Of a DNA stretch of 37,173 nucleotides, positions 26,477 through 35,088 are shown piece after piece. Every line of letters begins with the position of its first letter. The stretch's first letter is position 1. Source of the DNA: an uncultured Lutibacter sp. (GTDB taxonomy: Bacteria; Bacteroidota; Bacteroidia; Flavobacteriales; Flavobacteriaceae); NCBI RefSeq assembly GCF_937891065.1, contig NZ_CALAEQ010000264.1, positions 1 to 37,173 on the forward strand, written 5' to 3'. Made by a program: the position numbers and the translations under genes. The notes under the pieces are model-generated. The model saw nothing but the letters and a program-made list of their open reading frames with translations. It made no database searches and was not told the DNA's origin.

Positions 26477-27517
26477 ATGCGCATAGAAAACGACATAAAA
26501 TTAGGTTTTACAGATGTAATGATTCGCCCAAAACGATCAACACTCAGCTCTAGAGCACATGTAAGCTTAGATAGAACTTTTTCATTTTTACATAGCGATC
26601 ATAAATGGAATGGTGTCCCAATAATGGCTGCAAATATGGATACGGTTGGTACATTTGAAATGGCAAATGAATTAGCGAAACATAAAATTTTTACAGCAAT
26701 TCATAAACATTATTCCATAGAGGAATGGGGAGAATTTATGGGTAAGGCACATGAAAATTTGACTGACTATATTGCTGTAAGCACAGGAACAAGTGCAACT
26801 GATTCAAAAAAATTAAGCGCTATCATAAATCAAAGTCCACAATTAAAATTTATTTGTATTGATGTTGCCAACGGCTATTCAGAACATTTTGTGAATTTTG
26901 TTAAAAAGACTAGAGGACAATATCCAAACAAAGTAATTATGGCGGGTAATGTTGTGACTGGTGAAATGGTTGAAGAATTATTATTAGCAGGAGCAGATAT
27001 TATTAAAGTTGGTATTGGTCCAGGTTCTGTTTGTACTACTCGTGTTAAAACAGGTGTTGGTTATCCTCAACTATCAGCAATTATTGAGTGTGCTGATGCT
27101 GCTCACGGTTTAGGCGGACAAATAGTATCTGATGGTGGCTGTAAAATCCCTGGTGATATAGCCAAAGCTTTTGGTGGTGGAGCAGATTTTGTGATGCTTG
27201 GCGGAATGCTTGCTGGCCATACAGAAAGTGGTGGGAAAACAATTGAAATTGACGGTGAAAAATACAAACAATTTTATGGAATGAGTTCTGAAACTGCAAT
27301 GACTAAACATGTTGGTGGAGTTGCTAACTACAGAGCTTCTGAAGGTAAAACAGTTCAAATCCCATATCGTGGTGCTGTTGAAAATACAGTACAAGATATT
27401 CTGGGTAGTTTACGTTCAACATGTACTTATGTTGGTGCAAGCAGACTAAAAGAATTAACAAAAAGAACTACATTCATAAGAGTACAAGAACAACATAACG
27501 AAATTTTTTCTAAATAA
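26477..27517 (+). CDS. guaC: GMP reductase
   Basis: The 346-residue protein belongs to the IMPDH/GMPR family and has no CBS domains, as expected for GMP reductase. The active-site Cys186 lies in [17 protein letters not shown]. Other signatures are [12 protein letters not shown] (about 49), [14 protein letters not shown] (about 218) and [18 protein letters not shown]. It converts GMP to IMP with NADPH, releasing ammonia. It begins 14 bases after the metallophosphatase gene, so the three form a purine salvage set: nucleotide dephosphorylation outside, interconversion inside. Confidence 0.95.
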   Translation: MRIENDIKLGFTDVMIRPKRSTLSSRAHVSLDRTFSFLHSDHKWNGVPIMAANMDTVGTFEMANELAKHKIFTAIHKHYSIEEWGEFMGKAHENLTDYIAVSTGTSATDSKKLSAIINQSPQLKFICIDVANGYSEHFVNFVKKTRGQYPNKVIMAGNVVTGEMVEELLLAGADIIKVGIGPGSVCTTRVKTGVGYPQLSAIIECADAAHGLGGQIVSDGGCKIPGDIAKAFGGGADFVMLGGMLAGHTESGGKTIEIDGEKYKQFYGMSSETAMTKHVGGVANYRASEGKTVQIPYRGAVENTVQDILGSLRSTCTYVGASRLKELTKRTTFIRVQEQHNEIFSK

Positions 27518-27586
27518 ATTATTGAATTAAAATTAGTGATTTTGTAATCAATTCATTTTTATTCGTCTAAAAATGAAACTAAAAAG

Positions 27587-27970
27587 ATGCATAAATCACT
27601 AATTTTAATTTTAAGAATTGCAGTTGCACTTATTTTAATTCAAACGCTCCGTTTTAAATTTACCGCACATCCTGATAGTGTTTATATATTCACAAAAGTA
27701 GGATTAGAACCTTATGGAAGAATTGGAATTGGGGTTTTAGAATTAATTGCAGCAATTTTAATTTTAATTCCTAAAACTATTTGGGCAGGAGCTTTATTAA
27801 CTGCCGGCTTAATAAGTGGTGCTATAATGATGCATTTAACCCAACTTGGCATTGAGATAAACAATGACGGTGGTACATTGTTTTATATGGCTGTTGGCAC
27901 TTTCATTCTTAGTGCATTGATACTTTGGAATCAACGAAAAAAAATTCCTTTTGCTGGTATAAATCTTTAA
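27587..27970 (+). CDS. DoxX-like membrane protein
   Basis: The 127-residue protein has four hydrophobic segments (about 4-22, 45-61, 65-85 and 100-113) and the DoxX-family look: ILRIAVALILIQTLRFKF at the N-terminus and GVLELIAAILILIPKTIWAGALLTAGLISGA in the middle. DoxX relatives are associated with quinone or thiosulfate-linked redox in some organisms, but most are of unknown function. It is 70 bases after guaC and may be read from that transcript. Its stop lies one base from the stop of the converging YhhN gene. Confidence 0.75.
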   Translation: MHKSLILILRIAVALILIQTLRFKFTAHPDSVYIFTKVGLEPYGRIGIGVLELIAAILILIPKTIWAGALLTAGLISGAIMMHLTQLGIEINNDGGTLFYMAVGTFILSALILWNQRKKIPFAGINL

Positions 27971-27971
27971 C

Positions 27972-28628
27972 CTAATCGTTATTCTTTTCCAAAATCATTG
28001 AACGATAAATTAAATACTGGGCTAAAACATAGGTTATCATAATACTAATTTCAAATAAATGATCTTGTGTATGAAATTTATTGATTGCTAAAACAGCATC
28101 TGAAATCATAAAAACAATAGCACCAGAAAGCATTATTAATGACTTTTTTGATTTGGTATTCAAAAAATCAATTAAGGAAACTACTCCAAATGTTGCTATG
28201 GTTAATCCATAAATTATAACTGGCCAAAGCATTTCATGAAGTGAATCTTTCAAATTAAAAATCAACAAACTAAATACTATTAAAAAAGGAATAATTGAAA
28301 ATATAACTTTTGATAAAGAATACTTTTTTATTCGGGATATAACAATTTTAATAAATAAAAGGTGGGCCATTAAAAATGAAATTAATCCTGCCATAAAAAA
28401 TAGCTCTCCTGAAAACATTAATAAAACATCTCCAAAAAATGAAAATTCTAAGGCTATTACATACCATTTCAATCTTTTTGGCAAAGAAAATACATACAAA
28501 AAGAGTAGTGATAAAATTATAAGTGGTTTAAAAATATAGACGAGTATTGGAATTTCAAAAATGACACCAACAATATCCAAAACTGACACCAAAACAAATA
28601 CAAAAAAGGTAAATTGAGCTTTATTCAT
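27972..28628 (-). CDS. YhhN family membrane protein (lysoplasmalogenase-like)
   Basis: The 218-residue protein is almost wholly membrane, about eight helices. It carries the YhhN family signature: ALEFSFFGDVLLMF (about 60-73), FFMAGLISFLMAHLLFIK (about 77-94), and a second acidic motif in GAIVFMISDAVLAINKF. Some members (TMEM86, a Legionella enzyme) hydrolyse the vinyl-ether bond of lysoplasmalogens; in bacteria without plasmalogens the substrate is unknown. It begins ten bases after the multiheme cytochrome gene and is probably co-transcribed with it. Confidence 0.83.
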   Translation of the reverse strand: MNKAQFTFFVFVLVSVLDIVGVIFEIPILVYIFKPLIILSLLFLYVFSLPKRLKWYVIALEFSFFGDVLLMFSGELFFMAGLISFLMAHLLFIKIVISRIKKYSLSKVIFSIIPFLIVFSLLIFNLKDSLHEMLWPVIIYGLTIATFGVVSLIDFLNTKSKKSLIMLSGAIVFMISDAVLAINKFHTQDHLFEISIMITYVLAQYLIYRSMILEKNND

Positions 28629-28638
28629 TATAAATTGA

Positions 28639-30531
28639 TTAATTCCAAGTGGGCAAGGTACAATTTTTGCTCAATTTATTTAATAACGGCTCTATTCCAT
28701 TCACTAAACTTTGTTGCATCATTTTTGAATCATCTTTATGGCATTGCAAACAAGCTCCAACCAACAATAATTGCTGTTGTTCTTTTACTGAAAAAGGTCT
28801 AAAATCTAATCGAGTTGAATTAACAACACCTTCTTTAACTTCCTTTAAAAATGGAATCCAAGCATCTTCTGGTAAACTATCATTTGGATTATCAGCATAT
28901 TCAGCATTAAAATTCCATTTCCCTTTGCCATTTTCAATTATGTAAACTAACTCTCCTTTTCCATAACCCAAAGTTGCAGAATTAGCATGGCAAGATTTAC
29001 AATCTCTAACTTTACTGATTGTTGTATGTGGAGAATTTGGAGCATATAATCTATGAAAAGTAACATCTTTTCCAATTTCACCAGTATAACTTCCTTTATC
29101 AATAGTCATAATCATTCCTGGGATTGCTGGTTCAATATTTTTTCCGTCTTTATTTTCACGAACTCCAATTGCTGGTAATGAAGACGAAAATTCAGCAACA
29201 TGCTCTTTCCATTGCCCTTTTCCATATTTTTTATCTAACAAATCAAATGCTCTTGGCTCATTTTTATCAAATTCTGTATGACAACCAATACAACGTGAAG
29301 TCCATGATGAATGGCATGTTGCACAACTCACATTTTTATGAGCATTATCTCTTGAACAAATTTCAGGTTGTGGGTTTAATGGGTGAAGTACACCATCTTT
29401 TTTCCCAATTAAAAAAGCATTTCCTAAAGAATCAATAAACGTATTTACTAATGGGTGATTATCTTTTTTAACAGCAATCATTTCTTTATCATAATGTGTG
29501 TAATCTCTATGTAAAAAAACCAATAAACTTTCAGCATCTAAAGAATCGTATGAAATTGTGTTTGGTTTTTCTTTAAAATGACAGTCGGCACATTGTAAAG
29601 TAACAGCTTGTTCTTCGTGAGTATATTTTTTTCCAGTACCCATTACCTCATGTGACGAATGACAATCTACACATAACAATCCTTTTGTATGATGTATATC
29701 TTCTTCAATGTATTTATAAACACGTTTATCTTCAACAGTTTTAAACCCCTTAAAACCTATAATCTCTTCTTCATTTAACATTGTTTCTTGCCAACCTTCA
29801 TAATTTGTTGAAATTCTACTTGAACGACTATGACAACCATAACAATGCTCATTTTTCACAAAAATATCTGTTGAAGGGTGAAATTTTGGCAATTCTTTTT
29901 TATCAGAAGATAAATAATTCACTAAATCAGTTTTAGCTTCTTCAGAATAATTTAAATGACACGCATTACAACCTCCACCTCTACTCATCTGTGTAATTTC
30001 ACCGTATTCCTGTTTTTCTGCTCCTAAATGACAATTAGCGCATAAATCACGTATATGTTTATCTGCAGGCGAATCTTTAATATCTTTTATATGATAATGA
30101 TAATCTGGGGAATCTGCTTCACCAAAAATATATTTATCAACAGCAACCAATCCACTATTAGTTGTCATTAGCGAGTTTTCAATTTTAGAAAGTTCATTTG
30201 GGTGACATTTCCCACAAGTTACAGCAGCATCTACTAAATTACCTGGTATTAAAACCATTCCTTTATGTGAATCTTCCTTATCTAAAGTATTAGGATTTCC
30301 TAAATGACAACTTATACAACCAATTAGTTCAGGATTGTGATATTCTGAATAACCTTTTGTATCTGAATGACAATTTAAACAAGACTCTTCATCTATATTT
30401 TCAATTTTTATATACTGAATTTCATGATTGCCTATTATCTCTAAATCATCTTTACTTTTTAAAAAGAAAAGAATAAGTACTCCTGTAATTAGTAATGCAA
30501 AAAAACCAACTTTAGCGAATTTTATCTTCAT
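28639..30531 (-). CDS. membrane-anchored dodecaheme c-type cytochrome
   Basis: The 630-residue protein has one N-terminal membrane helix (about 7-24, no lipobox) and then a periplasmic body with twelve CxxCH heme motifs: CLNCH, CISCH, CGKCH, CANCH, CNACH, CYGCH, CVDCH, CADCH, CATCH, CIGCH, CKSCH and CLQCH. Two further cysteines (EICSRDN, KNCTLPT) are not in heme motifs. No NapC, NrfA or hydroxylamine-oxidoreductase signature that I can name is present, so the family is unassigned. It should carry electrons in the periplasm. It is divergent from the molybdopterin oxidoreductase operon across 241 bases, which suggests it is the redox partner of that complex. All motifs are canonical CxxCH and none is broken. 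Confidence 0.92.
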   Translation of the reverse strand: MKIKFAKVGFFALLITGVLILFFLKSKDDLEIIGNHEIQYIKIENIDEESCLNCHSDTKGYSEYHNPELIGCISCHLGNPNTLDKEDSHKGMVLIPGNLVDAAVTCGKCHPNELSKIENSLMTTNSGLVAVDKYIFGEADSPDYHYHIKDIKDSPADKHIRDLCANCHLGAEKQEYGEITQMSRGGGCNACHLNYSEEAKTDLVNYLSSDKKELPKFHPSTDIFVKNEHCYGCHSRSSRISTNYEGWQETMLNEEEIIGFKGFKTVEDKRVYKYIEEDIHHTKGLLCVDCHSSHEVMGTGKKYTHEEQAVTLQCADCHFKEKPNTISYDSLDAESLLVFLHRDYTHYDKEMIAVKKDNHPLVNTFIDSLGNAFLIGKKDGVLHPLNPQPEICSRDNAHKNVSCATCHSSWTSRCIGCHTEFDKNEPRAFDLLDKKYGKGQWKEHVAEFSSSLPAIGVRENKDGKNIEPAIPGMIMTIDKGSYTGEIGKDVTFHRLYAPNSPHTTISKVRDCKSCHANSATLGYGKGELVYIIENGKGKWNFNAEYADNPNDSLPEDAWIPFLKEVKEGVVNSTRLDFRPFSVKEQQQLLLVGACLQCHKDDSKMMQQSLVNGIEPLLNKLSKNCTLPTWN

Positions 30532-30547
30532 AAATAAATTGTTGGCT

Positions 30548-30555
30548 CAAATTTA
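30548..30555 (-). promoter_or_regulatory. possible -7 box of the dodecaheme cytochrome gene
   Basis: The minus strand reads TAAATTTG, a full match to TAnnTTTG, 16 bases before the ATG. A TTG lies upstream at a somewhat long spacing of 23 bases. Confidence 0.38.
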
Positions 30556-30636
30556 CAATAAATTAAAATCTAGTTAAACAATTATTAAAAAAGTTAATAA
30601 ACTGATATCCATTTCAATAGAATTTCAACGAATAGA

Positions 30637-30656
30637 TATGTAACATTTATCACATA
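30637..30656. promoter_or_regulatory. CRP/FNR-type operator candidate in the divergent control region
   Basis: TATGTAACATTTATCACATA is an interrupted palindrome: TATGT and ACATA are exact inverted arms, and inner A/T positions also match. It fits the TGTnA-N6-TnACA form bound by CRP/FNR-superfamily regulators such as HcpR. It lies near the middle of the region shared by the cytochrome and Mo-enzyme operons, so one regulator could act on both. Confidence 0.45.
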
Positions 30657-30683
30657 TAATTTGCTGATTATCAATTTATTATT

Positions 30684-30697
30684 GTAACTATTGTTAC
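30684..30697. promoter_or_regulatory. second inverted repeat in the same control region
   Basis: GTAAC, four bases, GTTAC form a perfect five-base inverted repeat 28 bases from the first palindrome. It shares the TGTAAC half-site with it (TTGTAAC here), so it may be a second, weaker site for the same protein. Confidence 0.3.
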
Positions 30698-30772
30698 TGT
30701 CTCTAAAAAGATTTAATGACTTTTATCATACTCTAAACTTTACTGAGTAAATATCTTTACCCCAGAAAAAAA

Positions 30773-33028
30773 ATGAATAAACTTATGACTACTTCAAGAA
30801 GAAAATTTATTAAAATTTCTGCCTTAGGATTAGGAGGTGTTGCGGCAACTACAAGTGCAATTAATGTATTTGGGGCCAATTCATATTTAGATGATTTAGT
30901 AAAACAAAAAGTTTCTAAAGAATTTAAAAGAACTGCTACCTATTGCGAAGTTTGCTTTTGGAAATGTGCTGCTTGGACATACACAAATGAAGAAGGCGAG
31001 ATTAAAAAAATTATTGGTAACGAAGATGATACTCATTGTGAAGGAAGGCTTTGCCCTAGAGGTACAGGTGGAGTAGGAATGTATACTGATCAAGACCGAC
31101 TTAAAACTCCCTTAATCCGAACTACAGTAAATGGTGAAGAAACATTTAAAGAAGCTAGTTGGGAAGAAGCTTTAGATTTAATTGCTTCAAAATTTAAAAC
31201 TGTAATTGATTCTCATGGGCCTGAATCTATAGCATTAATTAAACACGGGTCACCAGGATCACATTTAGAACATTTATATAAAGCTTTTGGATCAGATACA
31301 ATTGCAGAACCAGCTTATGCACAATGTAGAGGCCCTAGAGAAACAGGTTTTAAATCAACTTTTGGAAGTTGGGTGGGTTCCCCCGAACCAACTGATATTA
31401 GAGATACAAAATGTTTAGTGCTTATTGGTTCTCACATTGGTGAAAATATGCACAATTCTCAAGTTCAAGAAATGTCTGATGCAATAGATAATGGTGCTAC
31501 TATTATAACTGTTGATCCTAGACTATCTACTGCCGCAAGTAAATCTAAACACTGGTTAGCTATTAAACCTGCTACAGATATTGCTTTAATGCTTTCTTGG
31601 ATGAATGTATTAATTGAAGAAGGTTTATATGACAAGGCTTATGTAGAAAAATATGGACTAGGCTTTGATGAATTAAAAGAGCACGTAAAACAATTCACTC
31701 CTGAGTGGGCCTATGGTATTACAACAATAAAACCTGAAGAAATCAGAAAAACTGCAAGAGTTATGGCTCATGCTGCACCTTCAGTAATTATCCATCCTGG
31801 ACGACATGTTGTATGGTATGGTGATGATACACAACGTGCAAGAGCAATGGCTATTTTAAATGGTTTATTAGGTTCTTGGGGACGTCGTGGTGGATTTTAT
31901 TTTAAAGAAAAAATTTCAGTACCTAAATTTCCACAACCTAAATATCATCACCCAAAATGGGGATGGAAAGAAATTGGAGAGAAATATCCTTTAGCTGAAA
32001 TGGGAATTACAAGCGAGGTTCTTAGAGCTGCGATACCTAGTGATGATAATAAATATCCTGTTAAAGCATTAATGGTTGCAGGAACTAATATTACAAAATC
32101 AATTCCAGATAGAAAACTATTAGAAGAAGCTTTAGAAGCTTTAGACTTTGTTGTTGTTATTGACACAATGCCAATGGATGTTACAGGTTTTGCTGATGTA
32201 GTACTACCTGAATGTACCTATTTAGAACGCTTCGATGGTATACGATCAGCTACTAACCGACACCCTTCTATTGCTGTAAGAGTTCCCGCTGTACCTCCAA
32301 AATATGATTCAAAACCAGCATGGTGGATGGCCAAACAAATTGGGGAACGTTTAGGTGTTGGAGAATATTTTAATTATGATGATTTTAAAGAAGTTATTGA
32401 GTGGCAATTAAAAGAAATGGGAACTTCTTTAGAAGAAATGGAGAAAATTGGAGTTAAAAATTACCCACGTAAGTCGGGTCCAATGTATCTAAATGAAGAT
32501 GAAATATACCAATTTCCAACAGTAAGTGGTAAAATTGAATTTTATTCTCAAGAATTAAAAAATTTAGGATTTGATCCAATACCAAAATATACAGCTCACC
32601 CAGAACCACCACAAGGTTTTTATAGATTAAATTATGGTAGAGCTCCAATGCATACTTTTAGCAGAACTGCAAACAATCCTAATTTAAATGATTTAATGGA
32701 TGAAAATAAACTTTGGGTAAACCCTAAAGTTGCTAGAATACTTAGATTAAAAACAAACCAAGAGGTTTGGTTAAAAAATCAAGATGATGTTACTTCTACT
32801 TTCTCTATAAAAGTGAGAGTTACTGAAAGAGTTCGTTGGGATTCTGTTTATATGGTTCATGGTTTTGGACATGATAATAAAAAATTAAGCAACACTTATG
32901 GTAAAGGTATAAACGATACTCAATTAATTTCAAAAGTAGCTGTTGACCCTATTATGGGAGGAACTGGAATGAGAGGAAATTTTGTTACAATTTTAACTGA
33001 AAACCCACATAAAAATACTGAGATATGA
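30773..33028 (+). CDS. molybdopterin oxidoreductase, PsrA/PhsA-like catalytic subunit
   Basis: The 751-residue protein begins with a twin-arginine signal (TSRRKFIKISALGLGG), so it is exported folded with its cofactor. An N-terminal 4Fe-4S site is formed by Cys58, Cys61 and Cys65 in CEVCFWKC and Cys94 in GRLCPRG. The likely Mo ligand is Cys185 in YAQCRGPRETG. MGD-binding motifs are spread through the body (IGSHIGENMHN, DPRLSTAA, GTNITKSIPD). The C-terminal domain begins near residue 635 with RAPMHTFSRTANNP. This is the DMSO-reductase superfamily, CISM group (thiosulfate, polysulfide, tetrathionate or arsenate-type enzymes). The sulfur genes downstream favour a sulfur substrate, but neither substrate nor direction is shown by sequence. 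An alternative start is the ATG at 30785. Stop and next start overlap (ATGA). Confidence 0.93.
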   Translation: MNKLMTTSRRKFIKISALGLGGVAATTSAINVFGANSYLDDLVKQKVSKEFKRTATYCEVCFWKCAAWTYTNEEGEIKKIIGNEDDTHCEGRLCPRGTGGVGMYTDQDRLKTPLIRTTVNGEETFKEASWEEALDLIASKFKTVIDSHGPESIALIKHGSPGSHLEHLYKAFGSDTIAEPAYAQCRGPRETGFKSTFGSWVGSPEPTDIRDTKCLVLIGSHIGENMHNSQVQEMSDAIDNGATIITVDPRLSTAASKSKHWLAIKPATDIALMLSWMNVLIEEGLYDKAYVEKYGLGFDELKEHVKQFTPEWAYGITTIKPEEIRKTARVMAHAAPSVIIHPGRHVVWYGDDTQRARAMAILNGLLGSWGRRGGFYFKEKISVPKFPQPKYHHPKWGWKEIGEKYPLAEMGITSEVLRAAIPSDDNKYPVKALMVAGTNITKSIPDRKLLEEALEALDFVVVIDTMPMDVTGFADVVLPECTYLERFDGIRSATNRHPSIAVRVPAVPPKYDSKPAWWMAKQIGERLGVGEYFNYDDFKEVIEWQLKEMGTSLEEMEKIGVKNYPRKSGPMYLNEDEIYQFPTVSGKIEFYSQELKNLGFDPIPKYTAHPEPPQGFYRLNYGRAPMHTFSRTANNPNLNDLMDENKLWVNPKVARILRLKTNQEVWLKNQDDVTSTFSIKVRVTERVRWDSVYMVHGFGHDNKKLSNTYGKGINDTQLISKVAVDPIMGGTGMRGNFVTILTENPHKNTEI

Positions 33029-33558
33029 GATATGCAATGGTAATAGACACATTAAAATGTGTTGGATGTAGTGATTGTGTTGTCGCCTGTCAAACAGAAA
33101 ACGATGTACCAATTGGGTATTGTAGAGATTGGATTACTGAAACCGTTAGCGGTACATATCCAAATCTAGATTTAGAACTAAAATCTGAAAGATGTAATCA
33201 TTGCGATAACGCACCTTGCGTACGTTGTTGCCCTACAGGAGCTAGTCATATAGTTGATGGTGGAATTGTACTTGTTACACCTGAAGAGTGTATTGGTTGT
33301 GGAGCTTGTATAGAATCCTGTCCTTATGATGCACGTTACCAACATCCTGATGGTTACGTAGATAAATGTACTTTCTGTCATCACAGATTAGAAAAAGGCC
33401 AATTGCCTGCTTGTGTGTCTGTGTGCCCAACAAAATGCATGTATTTTGGTGATTTAGACAATCCAAATAGCGAAGTTTCACAATTATTAAAAAATAGAAA
33501 GTATAAAACATTAGCTCCTGAAGCAGGAACTGATCCACATGTTTTTTACTTAACTTAA
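33025..33558 (+). CDS. 4Fe-4S ferredoxin-type electron-transfer subunit, PsrB/PhsB-like
   Basis: The 177-residue protein carries four iron-sulfur cluster motifs: CVGCSDCVVAC, CNHCDNAPCVRCC, CIGCGACIESC and CTFCHHRLEKGQLPACVSVC. That is the standard set for the beta subunit of CISM complexes, which passes electrons between the Mo subunit and the membrane subunit. It has no signal peptide and would be exported with the Tat-dependent alpha subunit. The start overlaps the end of the Mo subunit gene (ATGA), and the membrane subunit follows after ten bases. Confidence 0.94.
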   Translation: MRYAMVIDTLKCVGCSDCVVACQTENDVPIGYCRDWITETVSGTYPNLDLELKSERCNHCDNAPCVRCCPTGASHIVDGGIVLVTPEECIGCGACIESCPYDARYQHPDGYVDKCTFCHHRLEKGQLPACVSVCPTKCMYFGDLDNPNSEVSQLLKNRKYKTLAPEAGTDPHVFYLT

Positions 33559-33568
33559 AATTAAAATT

Positions 33569-34528
33569 ATGCAAGAAGAATTATTTACAAGTGGAAGACA
33601 TATACCGCATATAGATCCTTCATTAGAAATATGGCACTGGCCAATTTCTTTATACCTTTTTCTGGGAGGATTATCAGCTGGATTATTATTTTTTGCTGCC
33701 TTATTCTATATATTAGGAAAAGATAAAGAATACCCAACAGCAGTAAAAATCGCGTCTATTGTTCCTCCTATTGCTCTATCATTAGGGTTATTAGCTTTGG
33801 TTTACGATTTAACTCATAAACTATATACTTGGCAATTATATATGACTTTTAGAATTGAATCTCCAATGTCTTGGGGAGCATGGGTTCTATTAATTGTTAC
33901 TCCGCTTTCTTTTCTTTGGACATTTAGTTATTACCGAGAAATTTATCCAAGATTGGAACAAAAACTTCAAGTATTTAAAAAGTTTAAATTTTTAACTAAT
34001 GTTGAGAAATTTGTTCAGGAAAACAGAATATATATGGCATATGTTTTAATTCCTTTAACATTGGTTTTAGGTATTTACACAGGTATCTTATTGTCTGCAT
34101 TTAATGCACGTCCACTATGGAATAATGCTATTTTAGGCCCTTTATTTTTAGTTTCAGGTTTATCTACAGGTGCTGCAGCAATTATTTTACTTTCTAAAAA
34201 CAAGAAAGAAAAACACATGTTCGGCAAAATAGATTTGGTATTAATTATTATTGAATTAGCATTAATAGTTCATATGATTATGGGTTATTATGCCGGTTCA
34301 CAAGTTCAACTTGAAGCTATGCAATTATTAGTTGGTGGAGAATTTACACTAATATTCTTTGGATTTGTTGTAATCCTGGGGTTAATAATACCTGCGATAC
34401 TTGAACTAATTGAACTTATAGGCTATAAAGTTCCTTCAATGGTACCTGCGTTACTAGTTCTGTTAGGTGGTTTAATATTTAGATTTGTAATGGTTGAAGC
34501 AGGACAATTAACAAGATTCCTTTATTAA
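33569..34528 (+). CDS. NrfD/PsrC-like membrane subunit
   Basis: The 319-residue protein has eight predicted membrane helices, beginning WPISLYLFLGGLSAGLLFFAA (about residues 24-44) and including the LYTWQLYMTFRIESPMSWGAW loop typical of NrfD/PsrC. The family exchanges electrons with the quinone pool and anchors the complex. The N-terminus (FTSGRHIPHIDPSLEIWHW) matches the family's periplasmic start. With the two preceding genes it completes a three-subunit Psr/Phs-like enzyme. No heme-binding feature is expected or seen. Confidence 0.92.
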   Translation: MQEELFTSGRHIPHIDPSLEIWHWPISLYLFLGGLSAGLLFFAALFYILGKDKEYPTAVKIASIVPPIALSLGLLALVYDLTHKLYTWQLYMTFRIESPMSWGAWVLLIVTPLSFLWTFSYYREIYPRLEQKLQVFKKFKFLTNVEKFVQENRIYMAYVLIPLTLVLGIYTGILLSAFNARPLWNNAILGPLFLVSGLSTGAAAIILLSKNKKEKHMFGKIDLVLIIIELALIVHMIMGYYAGSQVQLEAMQLLVGGEFTLIFFGFVVILGLIIPAILELIELIGYKVPSMVPALLVLLGGLIFRFVMVEAGQLTRFLY

Positions 34529-34538
34529 AAAGTAAATT

Positions 34539-35066
34539 ATGAAAAATAATCAAAAAAATAGACACGTTTATTGGAACCCTTATTTTGGGGGATTCTTACT
34601 AGGAATTTTAATCTTATTTACTTTTTATATTACAGGTAGAGGATTAGGTGCAAGTGGAGCAATGAAAAGTAGTGTTGTTTCTATTGTAGATACAGTTGCG
34701 CCAACACATGCAGAAAATAGTGCTTATTACAGTAAATTTATAAGTGATGAAAAATCACCAATGAATACTTGGTTGGTATTTGAAGCTTTAGGTGTTTTAA
34801 TTGGTGCATTTATATCTGGTGGCTTAACTGGTCGAATTAACTGGAGAGTTCAACACTCACCAAAAATAACTTCTAAAAGAAGATTAGCTTTTGCTTTAGG
34901 CGGTGGTATTTTATTTGGGTTAGGAGCTCAAATTGCACGTGGCTGTACAAGTGGCGCTGCTTTAAGCGGTATGGCTGTATTATCAACAGGTGGTTTTATA
35001 ACAATGTTAGCCATTTTTGGTTCAGCATTCGCATTTGCTTACTTTTTTAGAAAAAATTGGATTTAA
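34539..35066 (+). CDS. YeeE/YedE family half-size sulfur transporter, first half
   Basis: The 175-residue membrane protein has about four helices and one cysteine, Cys136, in the conserved ARGCTSGAALSGMA motif. Full YeeE/YedE (TsuA) proteins have two such halves and take up thiosulfate through conserved membrane cysteines; this gene and the next each encode one half. A loop (about 40-75) with many Ser, Ala and Asp residues would face the periplasm. It follows the membrane subunit gene by ten bases in the same operon, which ties sulfur transport to the Mo enzyme. Confidence 0.86.
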   Translation: MKNNQKNRHVYWNPYFGGFLLGILILFTFYITGRGLGASGAMKSSVVSIVDTVAPTHAENSAYYSKFISDEKSPMNTWLVFEALGVLIGAFISGGLTGRINWRVQHSPKITSKRRLAFALGGGILFGLGAQIARGCTSGAALSGMAVLSTGGFITMLAIFGSAFAFAYFFRKNWI

Positions 35067-35088
35067 TAAAATAAAAAATAAAAAAAAT

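Noticed and set aside
27537-27560. TGATT/AATCA hairpin after guaC as a terminator
   Set aside because: A five-base AT stem with an interrupted T-run is too weak to call, though some termination is possible.
29124-29438. 104-codon frame antisense to the multiheme cytochrome
   Set aside because: The cytochrome frame has twelve heme motifs; the antisense frame only reflects its regular codons.
30752-30759. TATCTTTA as the -7 box of the Mo-enzyme operon
   Set aside because: The last base differs from consensus, no -33 TTG is present at the right distance, and it would leave a leader under ten bases.
35017-35088. Earlier start for the second YedE gene
   Set aside because: It overlaps the first YedE gene by 50 bases and adds a charged stretch before the natural PLIPNGIIPHEW start.
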